Assembly: GCA_020435415.1 (NCBI GenBank)
Contig: JAGQZQ010000007.1
Location: forward strand, 1-62,161
Length of the DNA stretch: 62,161 bases
Direction of reading: 5' to 3'
DNA from: Flavobacteriales bacterium
GTDB lineage: Bacteria; Bacteroidota; Bacteroidia; JACJYZ01
Shown here: positions 27,800 to 35,512 of the stretch, one piece after another
Position numbering within the stretch: position 1 is the first letter of the stretch
Layout of the letters: each line of letters starts with the position of its first letter
Made by a program: the position numbers and the translations under genes
The notes under the pieces: model-generated
What the model saw: only the letters and a program-made list of their open reading frames with translations
The model's database searches: none
Told to the model about the DNA's origin: nothing

Positions 27800-29512
27800 A
27801 TGAACGCTATGAAAAACATCTACAAAGTATTATTCGGTATTTCACTATCCTGTGTCGTGACTGGCAGTGTGTTGGGGCAGGATGTGCAAAAACCCATGAA
27901 CATTGGATCGATCCCCGAAGTGGCCGGGATGTTCCTGCAACATGTAAACAAGAACGTATCCATGCAGTTGCCTTCCGGAAAGGCCATTGATGTAAAGATC
28001 ATTGACGATCAAACCACCAGCCAGGTGTTTCGCGTCTATGGTGAGGTACAGAATGCGAAAACATCCATCTTCCATATATATGGTACCGAACACAGCGTGA
28101 ACGGAAAGATCGTGATCGATAATAAGGAAGGTTATGAAGTGAGCACCGACGCCAAATCCGGTCAGGTGATCATTACCAAAGTGGATGTGGGTCAACTGAT
28201 CTGCATTTCCCCCGGAAAGGAAAATGTCACCGCCGTTAATAACCAACCACAAGCCAATAAGGTGCAGGCACAACCGGCGCTGAACAGCAACCCAAGTGCG
28301 CCTTTTGTGCTTTACCTCGATTTTGATGGTGAGTACGTCAACGACTCATACTGGAATAGCCAGATGGGCGGTGCAAAACAATGCAATGGCCCGAATTACT
28401 CCAATGCGTTTATCACGGATGTTTGGGCGGCTATCTCAGAAGACTATCGCCCATACAACATCAATGTATCTACAGAACGCGCTTCTTTTGATGCCAAATC
28501 CAAAGCAGCGCGTCACATGGTGGTTTATACCAATACCTGGGGTTCAGGTGGAGGTGTTGCCGATATCGGTTCTATAGCCAATAATGGAACGGATATCTGC
28601 TGGGTGTTCTTTAATCACCTTGAACAAACCGTGAGTGATATGGCGGTGACCGGTGCACACGAGTCAGGCCATGCCTTCGGTCTGCAACACGACGGAAGCA
28701 CTTCAGACGGAAACTATTGGGGTGGCCATGGTAACTACGGTGCCATCATGGGCAACAACTACCAGACCAGTGGTAGGGCTATCTGGCAGTGGAGCAAAGG
28801 CGAGTATGCCGGAGCCACCCACCATGGTGGTGGACAAAACTACCAGGACGATGTTGCCATCATCGCAGGTAACCCCGGCGTAGGTTACCGTACCGATGAA
28901 CACGGTGATGACATTAACAGCGCCACAGAGATTGACGTGGAGACCGATGGTACTGTCATGGGATCGAAAAATAACGGTATCATTACAAAGAGAACAGATA
29001 AAGATGTATTCTCCTTTATGACCAGCGGCGGCTCCGTAAGCTTTAACTTCCAAAGCGGAACCGGCGAATGGACCAACGAAGCCGACCTTGACATCCAGGC
29101 CAGGCTGCTCGATGCCAGTGGTACGGAAGTGACCAAGTCCAACCCGACTGGACTCCAGGCCAGCATCAGCACTACGTTGCAATCCGGTACTTACTATATT
29201 GAAATTGACGGCGTGGGATACGGCGACCCCGTGACCAACGGATATTCCGATTATGCATCCCTCGGCTACTTCGAGATCAGCGGGAACTACCCTCCCGGAA
29301 GTGCCGATGTGCCACCCACGATCGTATCCATTGATGCGGCCGACAACTGCGGTGAGTTCACTTTCGAAGGTGTGGTACAGAATGCCGTGGATACCTACCT
29401 GTGGGAGTTCGGTGACGGAGGTACATCTTCCAGCGCCGTTGCAACGCACAAGTATACCCAGTCCGGAACACACGGTGAAACTGACCGTTACCAATCAGTT
29501 CGGTTCGGATAA
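27800..29512 (+). CDS. Secreted metzincin-like zinc protease, N-terminal part of a frameshifted gene
   Basis: 570 residues before a frameshift. A signal peptide (KNIYKVLFGISLSCVVTGSVLG) starts it. The catalytic motif HESGHAFGLQHD (residues 287-298) has the HExxHxxGxxHD zinc-binding pattern of metzincins. After the protease domain is a PPC-like beta domain (DVFSFMTSGGSVSFNFQSG). Then comes the start of a PKD domain (VDTYLWEFGDGG) that is cut off when the frame ends in about 15 unrelated residues. The PKD strand continues in another frame downstream, so this is one gene with a break near 29468-29473, at an AC run. An alternative start is the ATG at 27809. Confidence 0.85.
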   Translation: MNAMKNIYKVLFGISLSCVVTGSVLGQDVQKPMNIGSIPEVAGMFLQHVNKNVSMQLPSGKAIDVKIIDDQTTSQVFRVYGEVQNAKTSIFHIYGTEHSVNGKIVIDNKEGYEVSTDAKSGQVIITKVDVGQLICISPGKENVTAVNNQPQANKVQAQPALNSNPSAPFVLYLDFDGEYVNDSYWNSQMGGAKQCNGPNYSNAFITDVWAAISEDYRPYNINVSTERASFDAKSKAARHMVVYTNTWGSGGGVADIGSIANNGTDICWVFFNHLEQTVSDMAVTGAHESGHAFGLQHDGSTSDGNYWGGHGNYGAIMGNNYQTSGRAIWQWSKGEYAGATHHGGGQNYQDDVAIIAGNPGVGYRTDEHGDDINSATEIDVETDGTVMGSKNNGIITKRTDKDVFSFMTSGGSVSFNFQSGTGEWTNEADLDIQARLLDASGTEVTKSNPTGLQASISTTLQSGTYYIEIDGVGYGDPVTNGYSDYASLGYFEISGNYPPGSADVPPTIVSIDAADNCGEFTFEGVVQNAVDTYLWEFGDGGTSSSAVATHKYTQSGTHGETDRYQSVRFG

Positions 29513-30482
29513 CACCACGCAGAATGTAACCGCCACCGTCCTGTCCGCACCTGTTGCGGTCGACGGAGAGCGCTGCGGATCAGGTGTGGTTAATTTGTCC
29601 GCCACCGCTTCTTCCGGCGGCGACCTGAACTGGTACGATGCAGCCACCGGTGGAACCCTGCTTCATACCGGAAGTACCTATTCACCCAACATCACCGCCA
29701 ATACCAACTTCTGGGTGGAAGAGTCAACTGCTCCGGCCCCTGCCAAAGGCGGACCCGCAACACCTGCTTCCGTCGGTGCCGGCGGCTACTTCGCAGATAA
29801 CGATATCCGGGGTATCTTCCTTGATGTGATCTCCGATGTGACCATCAAATCGGTACTCGTGGATGCCAATGGCGCAGGTACCAGAACAGTGGAACTGCTC
29901 GATGGTGACGGTGGCAATGTGATCGAGACCAAAGACATTGACATGGCTGATGGTCAGCAACGCATCACACTGGATTGGACTGTACCTGCAGGCACAGGCT
30001 ACTACATGAAGATCACCGGCTCCCTGGTGGACCTTTACCGCAATAATGCAGGTGCCAGCTATCCTTACGATGTGAGTGGACTCGTTTCTCTGACCGGAAA
30101 CAACTACACGGACCAGGGTTACTATTACTTTTTCTACGATTGGGAAGTACAAGGCCCAGGATGTGTCAGTGAAAGAACACAAGTTACCGGTGTAACAGAT
30201 GTATGCACAGGTCTCGATGACCCCTCTGCGCAAAACGTGATGCGTATTGCACCTAACCCTACCACCGGTGTGATCAACGTGAACCTGGGCCTCCCAAATG
30301 CCAACAGCGCAAACCTGATCGTGATGAACCTGATCGGCGAGGTGGTCTACCAGAAACAACTGGGTGCATCAAGCCTGACATCTACGTCAACGATTGATCT
30401 GCGCAATCAACCGAAAGGGGTATACCTCGTGCGTGTTCAGTCTGAACAGCATACAGCGACCCAGAGAATTGTGGTTGAATAA
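29475..30482 (+). CDS. C-terminal part of the frameshifted protease: PKD end, Ig-like domain and T9SS sorting domain
   Basis: About 335 residues in the frame that continues the upstream protease. The first residues (VKLTVTNQFGSDNTTQNVTA) complete the PKD strand. An Ig-like domain common in T9SS cargo follows (VVNLSATASSGGDLNWYDAA). A jelly-roll-like part comes next. The end is a type A T9SS sorting domain (MRIAPNPTTGVINVNLGLP, ending QRIVVE). The GTG at 29475 is the nearest start-like codon but probably is not used on its own. If the frameshift is real, the protease loses its secretion signal and would stay in the periplasm. Confidence 0.8.
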   Translation: MKLTVTNQFGSDNTTQNVTATVLSAPVAVDGERCGSGVVNLSATASSGGDLNWYDAATGGTLLHTGSTYSPNITANTNFWVEESTAPAPAKGGPATPASVGAGGYFADNDIRGIFLDVISDVTIKSVLVDANGAGTRTVELLDGDGGNVIETKDIDMADGQQRITLDWTVPAGTGYYMKITGSLVDLYRNNAGASYPYDVSGLVSLTGNNYTDQGYYYFFYDWEVQGPGCVSERTQVTGVTDVCTGLDDPSAQNVMRIAPNPTTGVINVNLGLPNANSANLIVMNLIGEVVYQKQLGASSLTSTSTIDLRNQPKGVYLVRVQSEQHTATQRIVVE

Positions 30483-30526
30483 TCGCTTTGAAGATGCCTC
30501 GAGCCATATGAGGTTTATTAGTTAGG

Positions 30527-30558
30527 AAAAACGGCCGCGCCTCTGTGCGGCCGTTTTT
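30527..30558 (+). terminator. Terminator after the protease gene
   Basis: Perfect 12-bp stem, AAAAACGGCCGC (30527-30538) with GCGGCCGTTTTT (30547-30558), then more T residues. Confidence 0.85.
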
Positions 30559-30571
30559 TTATGTTGCAGCA

Positions 30572-30630
30572 GCACACCATTACAGCAAGAGCACACCATT
30601 ACAGCAAGAGCATACAGCAACAGCATACAG
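30572..30630. repeat. Short tandem repeat of a 19-bp unit plus related units
   Basis: A 19-base unit beginning GCACACCATTACAG occurs twice in tandem (30572-30590, 30591-30609), followed by two shorter 'GCATACAGCAAC'-like units. The segment 30609-30630 is the reverse complement of part of the third 122-bp repeat copy (near 31180-31200), so the two ends of this region are partly inverted. Confidence 0.75.
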
Positions 30631-30701
30631 TGAGGCCGTACCGAAACATTGTGGAGTAGGTAATCATTTCGACGGTGGTTGTATGCTATGGTGCTGTTGA
30701 C

Positions 30702-30864
30702 AGATCCCTCGCTGCGCTTCGGGATGACAGAAATCATAAGGCTTGTGGAAAGGTGAAAGTGCGCGACTGACGTTTTCATATCCTGATGATTCAGTCGCAC
30801 ACTTTCACCTTTCTTCCCATTTAGACAAAACAGACTTGTCATCCCGAAGCGCAGCGAGGGATCT
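30702..30864. repeat. MITE-like element made of nested inverted repeats
   Basis: The ends are a perfect 27-bp inverted repeat (30702-30728 and 30838-30864), starting AGATCCCTCGCTGCGC. Inside lies a second inverted repeat of 23 bp with one mismatch (30748-30770 and 30791-30813). The whole could fold into one long hairpin. No coding frame is visible. The outer sequence resembles dispersed hairpin repeats reported in many bacterial genomes; that is from memory, not tested. Confidence 0.75.
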
Positions 30865-30900
30865 ATGGCGACATAAAGCTTTCTACGATGTCTAAAACGT

Positions 30901-31208
30901 CATACAGAAACACCGCAAAGCAAATCGCCACTCCCTGTATGCCGTATGCTCTTGCTGTATGCTGCTATTGTATGCTGTTCCGTCTAACCTCTGACCTCTT
31001 AAAGTCTGACGTTCCCCAATAACATACAGAAACACCACAATGTATATCGCCACTCCCTGTATGCTGTATGCTCTTGCTGTATGCTGCTATTGTATGCTGT
31101 TCCGTCTAACCTCTGACCTCTTATCGTCTGCCGTTCTCCAATAACATACTGAAACATCGCAATGTATACCGTCACTCCCTGTATGCTGTTGCTGTATGCT
31201 GCTATTGT
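30901..31208. repeat. 122-bp tandem repeat, about 2.5 copies
   Basis: Copies start at 30901, 31023 and 31145 (period 122), each beginning CATAC(A/T)GAAACA. They contain internal TGTATGCTG-type sub-repeats. The last copy is incomplete and ends inside the 3' end of the ubiX gene on the other strand. Copies differ by a handful of substitutions, so the expansion is not brand new. There is no spacer structure, so it is not a CRISPR array. Confidence 0.8.
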
Positions 31209-31768
31209 CTGCCCCACCTAAAACCGCCAGGCTCAAGACCTGCCAAAGCCAGCGCACGGTGGGTCACAGTAGATAAAAGTTGTTCGATGTTTTCCGGTTG
31301 GCTGTACAGGGATGGACTGGCTGGACAGATGATCCCACCCGCCAGGGTCACGGTTTCCATGTTCCGGATATGGATGAGGTTGTAGGGTGTTTCACGTGCA
31401 ACCAGGATCAGCTTTCGGCGTTCCTTCAGCATCACATCGGCGGCGCGTGTCATCAGGTCATTGGAAATTCCGGAAGCGATACGTCCGAGGGTGCCCATGG
31501 AACATGGACAAATGATCATCGCATCATAGCCCGCAGATCCGGAAGCGAAAGGTGCATGGAAGTTGTCTTTTGTATAGAGTGGGAAGGCAGTTTCTTTCGG
31601 AAAGGACTCACCCAGTTCTTCCTGCCACACCACCCTGGCGCTGTCTGATGCCACGATGCCTGCTGTTTCGATCTGGTCTTTCATTCCTTCCAGTTGTTGT
31701 AACAACAACCTGGCATACGCCGCGCCGCTGGCGCCGGTGATCCCGATCACGATCTTTTTCTTTCCCAT
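31202..31768 (-). CDS. ubiX: Flavin prenyltransferase UbiX
   Basis: 188 residues from ATG at 31768 (an upstream in-frame start adds 12 unlikely residues). UbiX makes prenylated FMN for UbiD-type decarboxylases. The N-terminus KKIVIGITGASGAAYARLLL is the FMN-binding Rossmann start. CPCSMGTLGRIASGISNDLMTRAADV and ERRKLILVARETPYNLIHIRNM are the family signatures. The final codons and the stop lie within the 122-bp tandem repeat, so the C-terminal tail (GGFRWGRQ) is set by repeat DNA. No ubiD is in the window. Confidence 0.93.
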   Translation of the reverse strand: MGKKKIVIGITGASGAAYARLLLQQLEGMKDQIETAGIVASDSARVVWQEELGESFPKETAFPLYTKDNFHAPFASGSAGYDAMIICPCSMGTLGRIASGISNDLMTRAADVMLKERRKLILVARETPYNLIHIRNMETVTLAGGIICPASPSLYSQPENIEQLLSTVTHRALALAGLEPGGFRWGRQ

Positions 31769-31923
31769 GATGGTAAAGGTAGAGAGGTGGGATGGAATCC
31801 GCAACTGTGGGTGTAGGTAGGAGGGCAGTCTTGAATGTTTGGCTTGCCACTTTGAAAATAGGTATGGCTTTGTATCGAGCCGTGATTTTATCCTATCTTC
31901 ATAAGTACAAAAAGTGATGAAGA

Positions 31924-32010
31924 ATGGTTACAATCATTAAAAGAGGAACCAGTGTGTCCAAGCAAATGGCCGAGGATTCCGATGCACGTATCAAAACACA
32001 TAAGCGATAA
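31924..32010 (+). pseudogene. N-terminal fragment resembling a small antitoxin
   Basis: A 28-residue frame (MVTIIKRGTSVSKQMAEDSD, ending KTHKR). Small Bacteroidota antitoxins often begin with 'MVTxIKRGTS', so this may be a relic. It lies upstream of the VapBC-like pair. Support is only the resemblance of the first ten residues. Confidence 0.3.
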
Positions 32011-32140
32011 TTTCCTGCGTCGGTTCGTATTCCTTCAATCCCACCTTCTGCATGGCAAGTACATACCGGCAAACATCTTCCGATATGCAACCAAGTAATT
32101 CAAAAACCGTAAATTTGTTAGGTAACCCACCGGAAAGCAT
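31991..32140 (-). CDS. Small hypothetical ORF, possible fragment
   Basis: 49 residues beginning MLSGGLPNKFTVFELLGCIS and ending EPTQEIIAYVF. The composition looks natural rather than random. It overlaps the end of the antitoxin-like fragment on the other strand, so at most one of the two is probably meaningful. I do not recognise a family. The remaining gap DNA from 31769 to 31923 shows nothing identifiable. Confidence 0.25.
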   Translation of the reverse strand: MLSGGLPNKFTVFELLGCISEDVCRYVLAMQKVGLKEYEPTQEIIAYVF

Positions 32141-32149
32141 AAAACGGCC

Positions 32150-32359
32150 ATGATACGAACGATAACCATTGATATCATTAATGAGAAAGCCATGAAACTC
32201 CTGAAAGATCTGGAGCTTTTAAAACTCATCCGTTTGCGGAGGGAGAAGGATCATACGCACACCGTCAATTGGGCACAACGACACAAGGGTACTATGTCTA
32301 AGCAATCGCTATCCGATATAGATAACCAACTTAATGAATTGCGTGGCGGATGGGAGTAA
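32150..32359 (+). CDS. Putative antitoxin of a VapBC-like pair
   Basis: 69 residues (MIRTITIDIINEKAMKLLKD at the start). The short N-terminal beta strand followed by helices suits a small DNA-binding antitoxin, and the C-terminal part (SLSDIDNQLNELRGGWE) would bind the toxin. The stop overlaps the PIN-domain toxin start by 10 bases. The pairing with a VapC-like gene is the main reason for the call; the antitoxin family itself is not certain. Confidence 0.65.
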   Translation: MIRTITIDIINEKAMKLLKDLELLKLIRLRREKDHTHTVNWAQRHKGTMSKQSLSDIDNQLNELRGGWE

Positions 32360-32744
32360 AACATATTTGGGATACCAACATTGCCATCTACTATCTGCAA
32401 CAGCAATTTCCGGAAAAAGCGGAAAGGTTTATTGATAACACCCTAAAGAAAGCACTGCCGTGCATTTCAGCTATTACGGAAATAGAATTGCTGTGCTGGA
32501 AGGCTGCAACAGAAAAGGATCTGGAAGCCATTCAGCTTTTTATCAATGACATTATTGTTATTGAATTAGAGCATGAAATAAAACTCAGAACAGCAAACAT
32601 TCGAAAGCAATACAAGATAAAGCTCCCGGATGCGATCATTGCCGCTACAGCTATTGTCCACGATCTTACTTTGATCACCCGCAATGTTACGACTTCAAAG
32701 CGATAAAAGACCTGGCCCTGGTAAACCCTTGGGATAAATCATAG
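32350..32744 (+). pseudogene. VapC-like PIN-domain toxin with a 3' frameshift
   Basis: The frame from 32350 gives 118 residues with PIN-domain features: an N-terminal WDTNIAIYYL (first catalytic Asp), a conserved acidic ISAITEIELL, and LPDAIIAATAIVHDLTLITRN near the end. The expected continuation after TRN is present in another frame: YDFKAIKDLALVNPWDKS with a stop at 32742-32744. One missing T in a short T run near 32686-32688 would explain the shift. The native toxin would be about 130 residues. As read, the last conserved Asp-containing strand is lost, so the toxin is probably inactive unless the base is a sequencing error. Confidence 0.65.
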
Positions 32745-32767
32745 AATGACCAGGGTAATGAGTCCCG

Positions 32768-32893
32768 TTATTGCCGCAGTGATTTAGCTCTATATTCCTG
32801 TAGATTGTCACCGAGTTCTTTTCTCTTTAACGCACCGGTAAGGTAGTATTGGTGGGTGTTTTTGTGTTTTGTAGCGAAGCGTTTATCGCTTTC
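32768..32893 (-). pseudogene. C-terminal fragment of an unknown protein
   Basis: Minus-strand frame of 41 residues ending in a stop, reading SDKRFATKHKNTHQYYLTG, then ALKRKELGDNLQEYRAKSLRQ. It has no start and is cut by a stop at 32894-32896, but a related sense frame continues to its right with a shift. It looks like the degraded 3' end of a gene next to the IS element. No family recognised. Confidence 0.3.
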
Positions 32894-32970
32894 TCAAACG
32901 ACCTTCGCGCTTTACGTTGCAAGTCCTCCATTGCCTGCCGTAGCCTTGGCGAAGGCAGGCTCGCTTTTAT

Positions 32971-34503
32971 CCTCAATTCCGCAAGTTCCCTCAATATAAC
33001 AACCTTTGGTGAGTCAGGTCAAAGAATGGGGTGACGACTCTGAATATTTTTTGATTTTTAGCTTACCTGTAGTGCTAGGGTAATGCAATTCCGTACTGTT
33101 TCGGGACTGTTTTTCAGGTCCGGGCGTAGTTATCCCTTTCCCGGGGTTTGTTACCGTCGGGTTGGATGGTTATGATTTGTTCAGGTATATCCCGGGGCGA
33201 ACTGCACGGTGATTTTCCGCGCATGCTTTGTGAGACGGAAGGGATGGATCACGTATCGGTAGATGAATTGTTTGAGTCTCCATTTGATCACATTTTTGCC
33301 GAACCTTTTTCTCAGGGTGGTTTTCAGATACTCAAAGACGATGGCACACCAGGCCATAGCTGCCATATACACCATGTTCATTTTCATGGATGAGAAGGGA
33401 AGATGATTCAGGTTAAAGTCGTTGCCCAGAAAATCAAAGTTTCGTTCGGCTGCGCCCCTGCCGTTGTAGTATTGGATGACTTGCTGCGGGGTCATGGCGG
33501 TATGATTGGTGATGATGCCCCGGTAGATATAGCTTTCCCCGGTGAAGATGTTGGTCTGCTCTCTGATATCCTGATTGCGTTCAACCACCAGGCGGAAGGG
33601 TTTTTTATAACCGGGATGTTTCCATTGCCCTTGGGCCACTTCTATCTCTCTTTGCCCGATAGTGACCTTCTCCCAATGAAGCTCCTGGCCTTGCAGATGA
33701 TGCAGCACATCGCTGCACCGGATGAAAAAAGAGCGACAATTGTTTTTCACTTCTTTGATCACCTTATACTGGCAACCAGCTGCATCGATCCGTAAGCGGT
33801 CCACCTGAATGTTCTCTTCCCGGAGTTTTGTAAAGCAATCTCTGAGCATCAAATGCATGCAGAAGGATGCATTGGTGTTGCCATTGCGCCCTTCAATGTA
33901 CAAGGGTATCCTGCCACTGAAGGCCATCATGGGTTGGTAGCCTACTGTTCCGGTATAGGTACCCTTTGCATCTTTCTTCCCGCACTCAAACACCTTGCCG
34001 TCCACATCCAGATCAATCACCTTCTTGATCATGCCCAGATTTTTGGCGGTGGATATCAGCAACCGGTTCAGTTTATTGTTGCGATTAAACAGATGACAGG
34101 ACCGCTCTGAGAGTACAAGATGATCTTCTACGGCCAGTTCCTTCAATGCATATGCTGCCGTATCCGGACTGCATATGCGCATGGGTAAGGCATCTTTGTG
34201 CGTCCTGCGCAGATACTGAAGGTCCTCCAGGCAACTGCCCCCGCCCAGGGTCATCCCCAGCAATGAACCAAACACTTCATAATGACTGTAGCAGGCATTA
34301 CCGGCGCGTTCTCCCACAACTGCGGTGAAAATGGTGGATAACTTTTTGGAAGAAATTCTATCCCATGCCTTGCGCAATCCACCGTAAACGAAGATATTTG
34401 ATTGTCTTGTCACATCACCAATATGGTGAAAGACACAAAACGCGGAACAACCTGTCTTTACAAGTTTTCCGCGTTTTTATTAACAGCACTTGCGGAATTG
34501 AGG
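32971..34503 (-). mobile_element. IS1380-family insertion sequence
   Basis: About 1.5 kb with one transposase gene read leftward. The proposed ends are a perfect 16-bp inverted repeat, CCTCAATTCCGCAAGT at 32971-32986 and its reverse complement at 34488-34503. No identical 4-bp target duplication is visible (TTAT on the left, TTTA on the right), so the insertion may be old or the ends may be slightly misplaced. About 200 bp separate the transposase stop from the left end, which is long. Confidence 0.65.
33181..34413 (-). CDS. IS1380-family DDE transposase
   Basis: 410 residues from GTG at 34413; no in-frame ATG was found nearby. The DDE catalytic residues can be placed at DLDVDGK (Asp136 or Asp138), LRIDAAG (Asp210) and the YNGRGAAERNFDF motif (Glu323), the last being the IS1380 signature. 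The protein is complete, though slightly shorter than some family members. It could still be active, but the target duplications are not clear. Confidence 0.9.
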   Translation of the reverse strand: MTRQSNIFVYGGLRKAWDRISSKKLSTIFTAVVGERAGNACYSHYEVFGSLLGMTLGGGSCLEDLQYLRRTHKDALPMRICSPDTAAYALKELAVEDHLVLSERSCHLFNRNNKLNRLLISTAKNLGMIKKVIDLDVDGKVFECGKKDAKGTYTGTVGYQPMMAFSGRIPLYIEGRNGNTNASFCMHLMLRDCFTKLREENIQVDRLRIDAAGCQYKVIKEVKNNCRSFFIRCSDVLHHLQGQELHWEKVTIGQREIEVAQGQWKHPGYKKPFRLVVERNQDIREQTNIFTGESYIYRGIITNHTAMTPQQVIQYYNGRGAAERNFDFLGNDFNLNHLPFSSMKMNMVYMAAMAWCAIVFEYLKTTLRKRFGKNVIKWRLKQFIYRYVIHPFRLTKHARKITVQFAPGYT

Positions 34504-34873
34504 TTTAAAGTACAGCAGTTTCTTTTTATCATCCAGCCTTATGGTCCGGCTGCTGTCCGGGCTTTCCACTGCAATCACGGCTATATTGCAAGTGTACCTG
34601 CTTCGTCGCTTTTTTTCTTCTTACTTTCTTTTCTCCTTGATGAGAAAAGAAACAAAAGAATCAAGAACGAACGATGCTATCCTCCCGCTCTGCAAGAATG
34701 CTAAAACAATACAAAAGTAGTGGGTGTTAACACCCAAAGGCAAGCCCCTTTTGTTTGTTTTTACGCATTCCTGCATTCACGCCTCCCCACGCCCGCCGTT
34801 CGTTCAGGCCTACGCACTTTTGCATCCGTCAAGAAGGAAGCTTCGCGCTTTGATTTATGAAAACAAAAAAGAA
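34504..34873. other. Intergenic stretch with a 16-bp palindrome, no gene
   Basis: No believable gene. It contains the perfect palindrome TGGGTGTTAACACCCA (34721-34736). Several parts read as the kind of dispersed intergenic sequence found in Bacteroidota, an impression that could not be tested. Confidence 0.4.
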
Positions 34874-34897
34874 GCGACCCCGAACATCCGGGGTCGC
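34874..34897 (-). terminator. Terminator downstream of the 34933 gene
   Basis: Perfect 9-bp GC-rich stem (GCGACCCCG, 34874-34882, with CGGGGTCGC, 34889-34897) and a 6-base loop. On the minus strand it is followed by a run of T (A-run at 34861-34870 on the plus strand). Confidence 0.7.
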
Positions 34898-34932
34898 CTT
34901 TGAAGTAGTTTAAACGATCAATGCCTGAAATC

Positions 34933-35391
34933 TTATTTGTTCTCCCCAACAACAGTGAAGGTTTTCGTTGCAATTACCCTCCTAGTCCCATTATAATCAG
35001 CAGTAACAGTTAGTGTATCTTCTCCCGAATGCTTGTTATTATATGAATACGACATAATATGTTTAGTCCCATCTTTAACTGAACGAAGTTTGTAACGAGT
35101 ATGTAATTCGAGTACAATGGGGTTTAAGGTTGATTCACAAAATATGTTCACCCCGCTTACATCCTCATCATAGATGATCCGGATTCCACACCATTGCTTT
35201 ATTTGTGTTTTATAAACAGGCTGTAATTTACTCGGGGAAAAAGTAACTGTATCTGTATGACAGTTAAAGTTTATCTGGACAGAGTCGTTATCCTGAAAGT
35301 GTGATATAGGATATTGTTTGGTCGGTATATTAAAACCGCCAATGCCGGAAAACATGTTAAACAGCAACGGAAGAAGAGGGTATATCACCAT
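34933..35391 (-). CDS. Hypothetical protein, possibly exported
   Basis: 152 residues starting MVIYPLLPLLFNMFSGIGG, a short hydrophobic start that could be a weak signal sequence. The rest is predicted beta-rich (VQINFNCHTDTVTFSPSKL, then YKLRSVKDGTKHIMSYSYNN), with three Cys. I recognise no family. It lies alone with its own terminator. It is 121 bp upstream of the subtilase stop, and both genes run leftward. Confidence 0.6.
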   Translation of the reverse strand: MVIYPLLPLLFNMFSGIGGFNIPTKQYPISHFQDNDSVQINFNCHTDTVTFSPSKLQPVYKTQIKQWCGIRIIYDEDVSGVNIFCESTLNPIVLELHTRYKLRSVKDGTKHIMSYSYNNKHSGEDTLTVTADYNGTRRVIATKTFTVVGENK

Positions 35392-35512
35392 GTTTTTTTC
35401 TCAATAATCTCCCGAGCAATAGCATTCACAAATACCACTTCCCTTCAAAACAATCCCATCCGGTCTCAGCTTTTTCGACTACGCCTTATCCCGGCTTCGT
35501 AAATTCAGACCC

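Noticed and set aside
30901-31208. CRISPR array
   Set aside because: The repeats abut each other with a 122-bp period and no unique spacers.
31202-31804. Longer ubiX start
   Set aside because: The added residues are unlike the family; MGKKKIVIGITG is the normal start.
33850-34110. Plus-strand frame opposite the transposase
   Set aside because: The minus-strand transposase with its DDE residues explains the coding signal.
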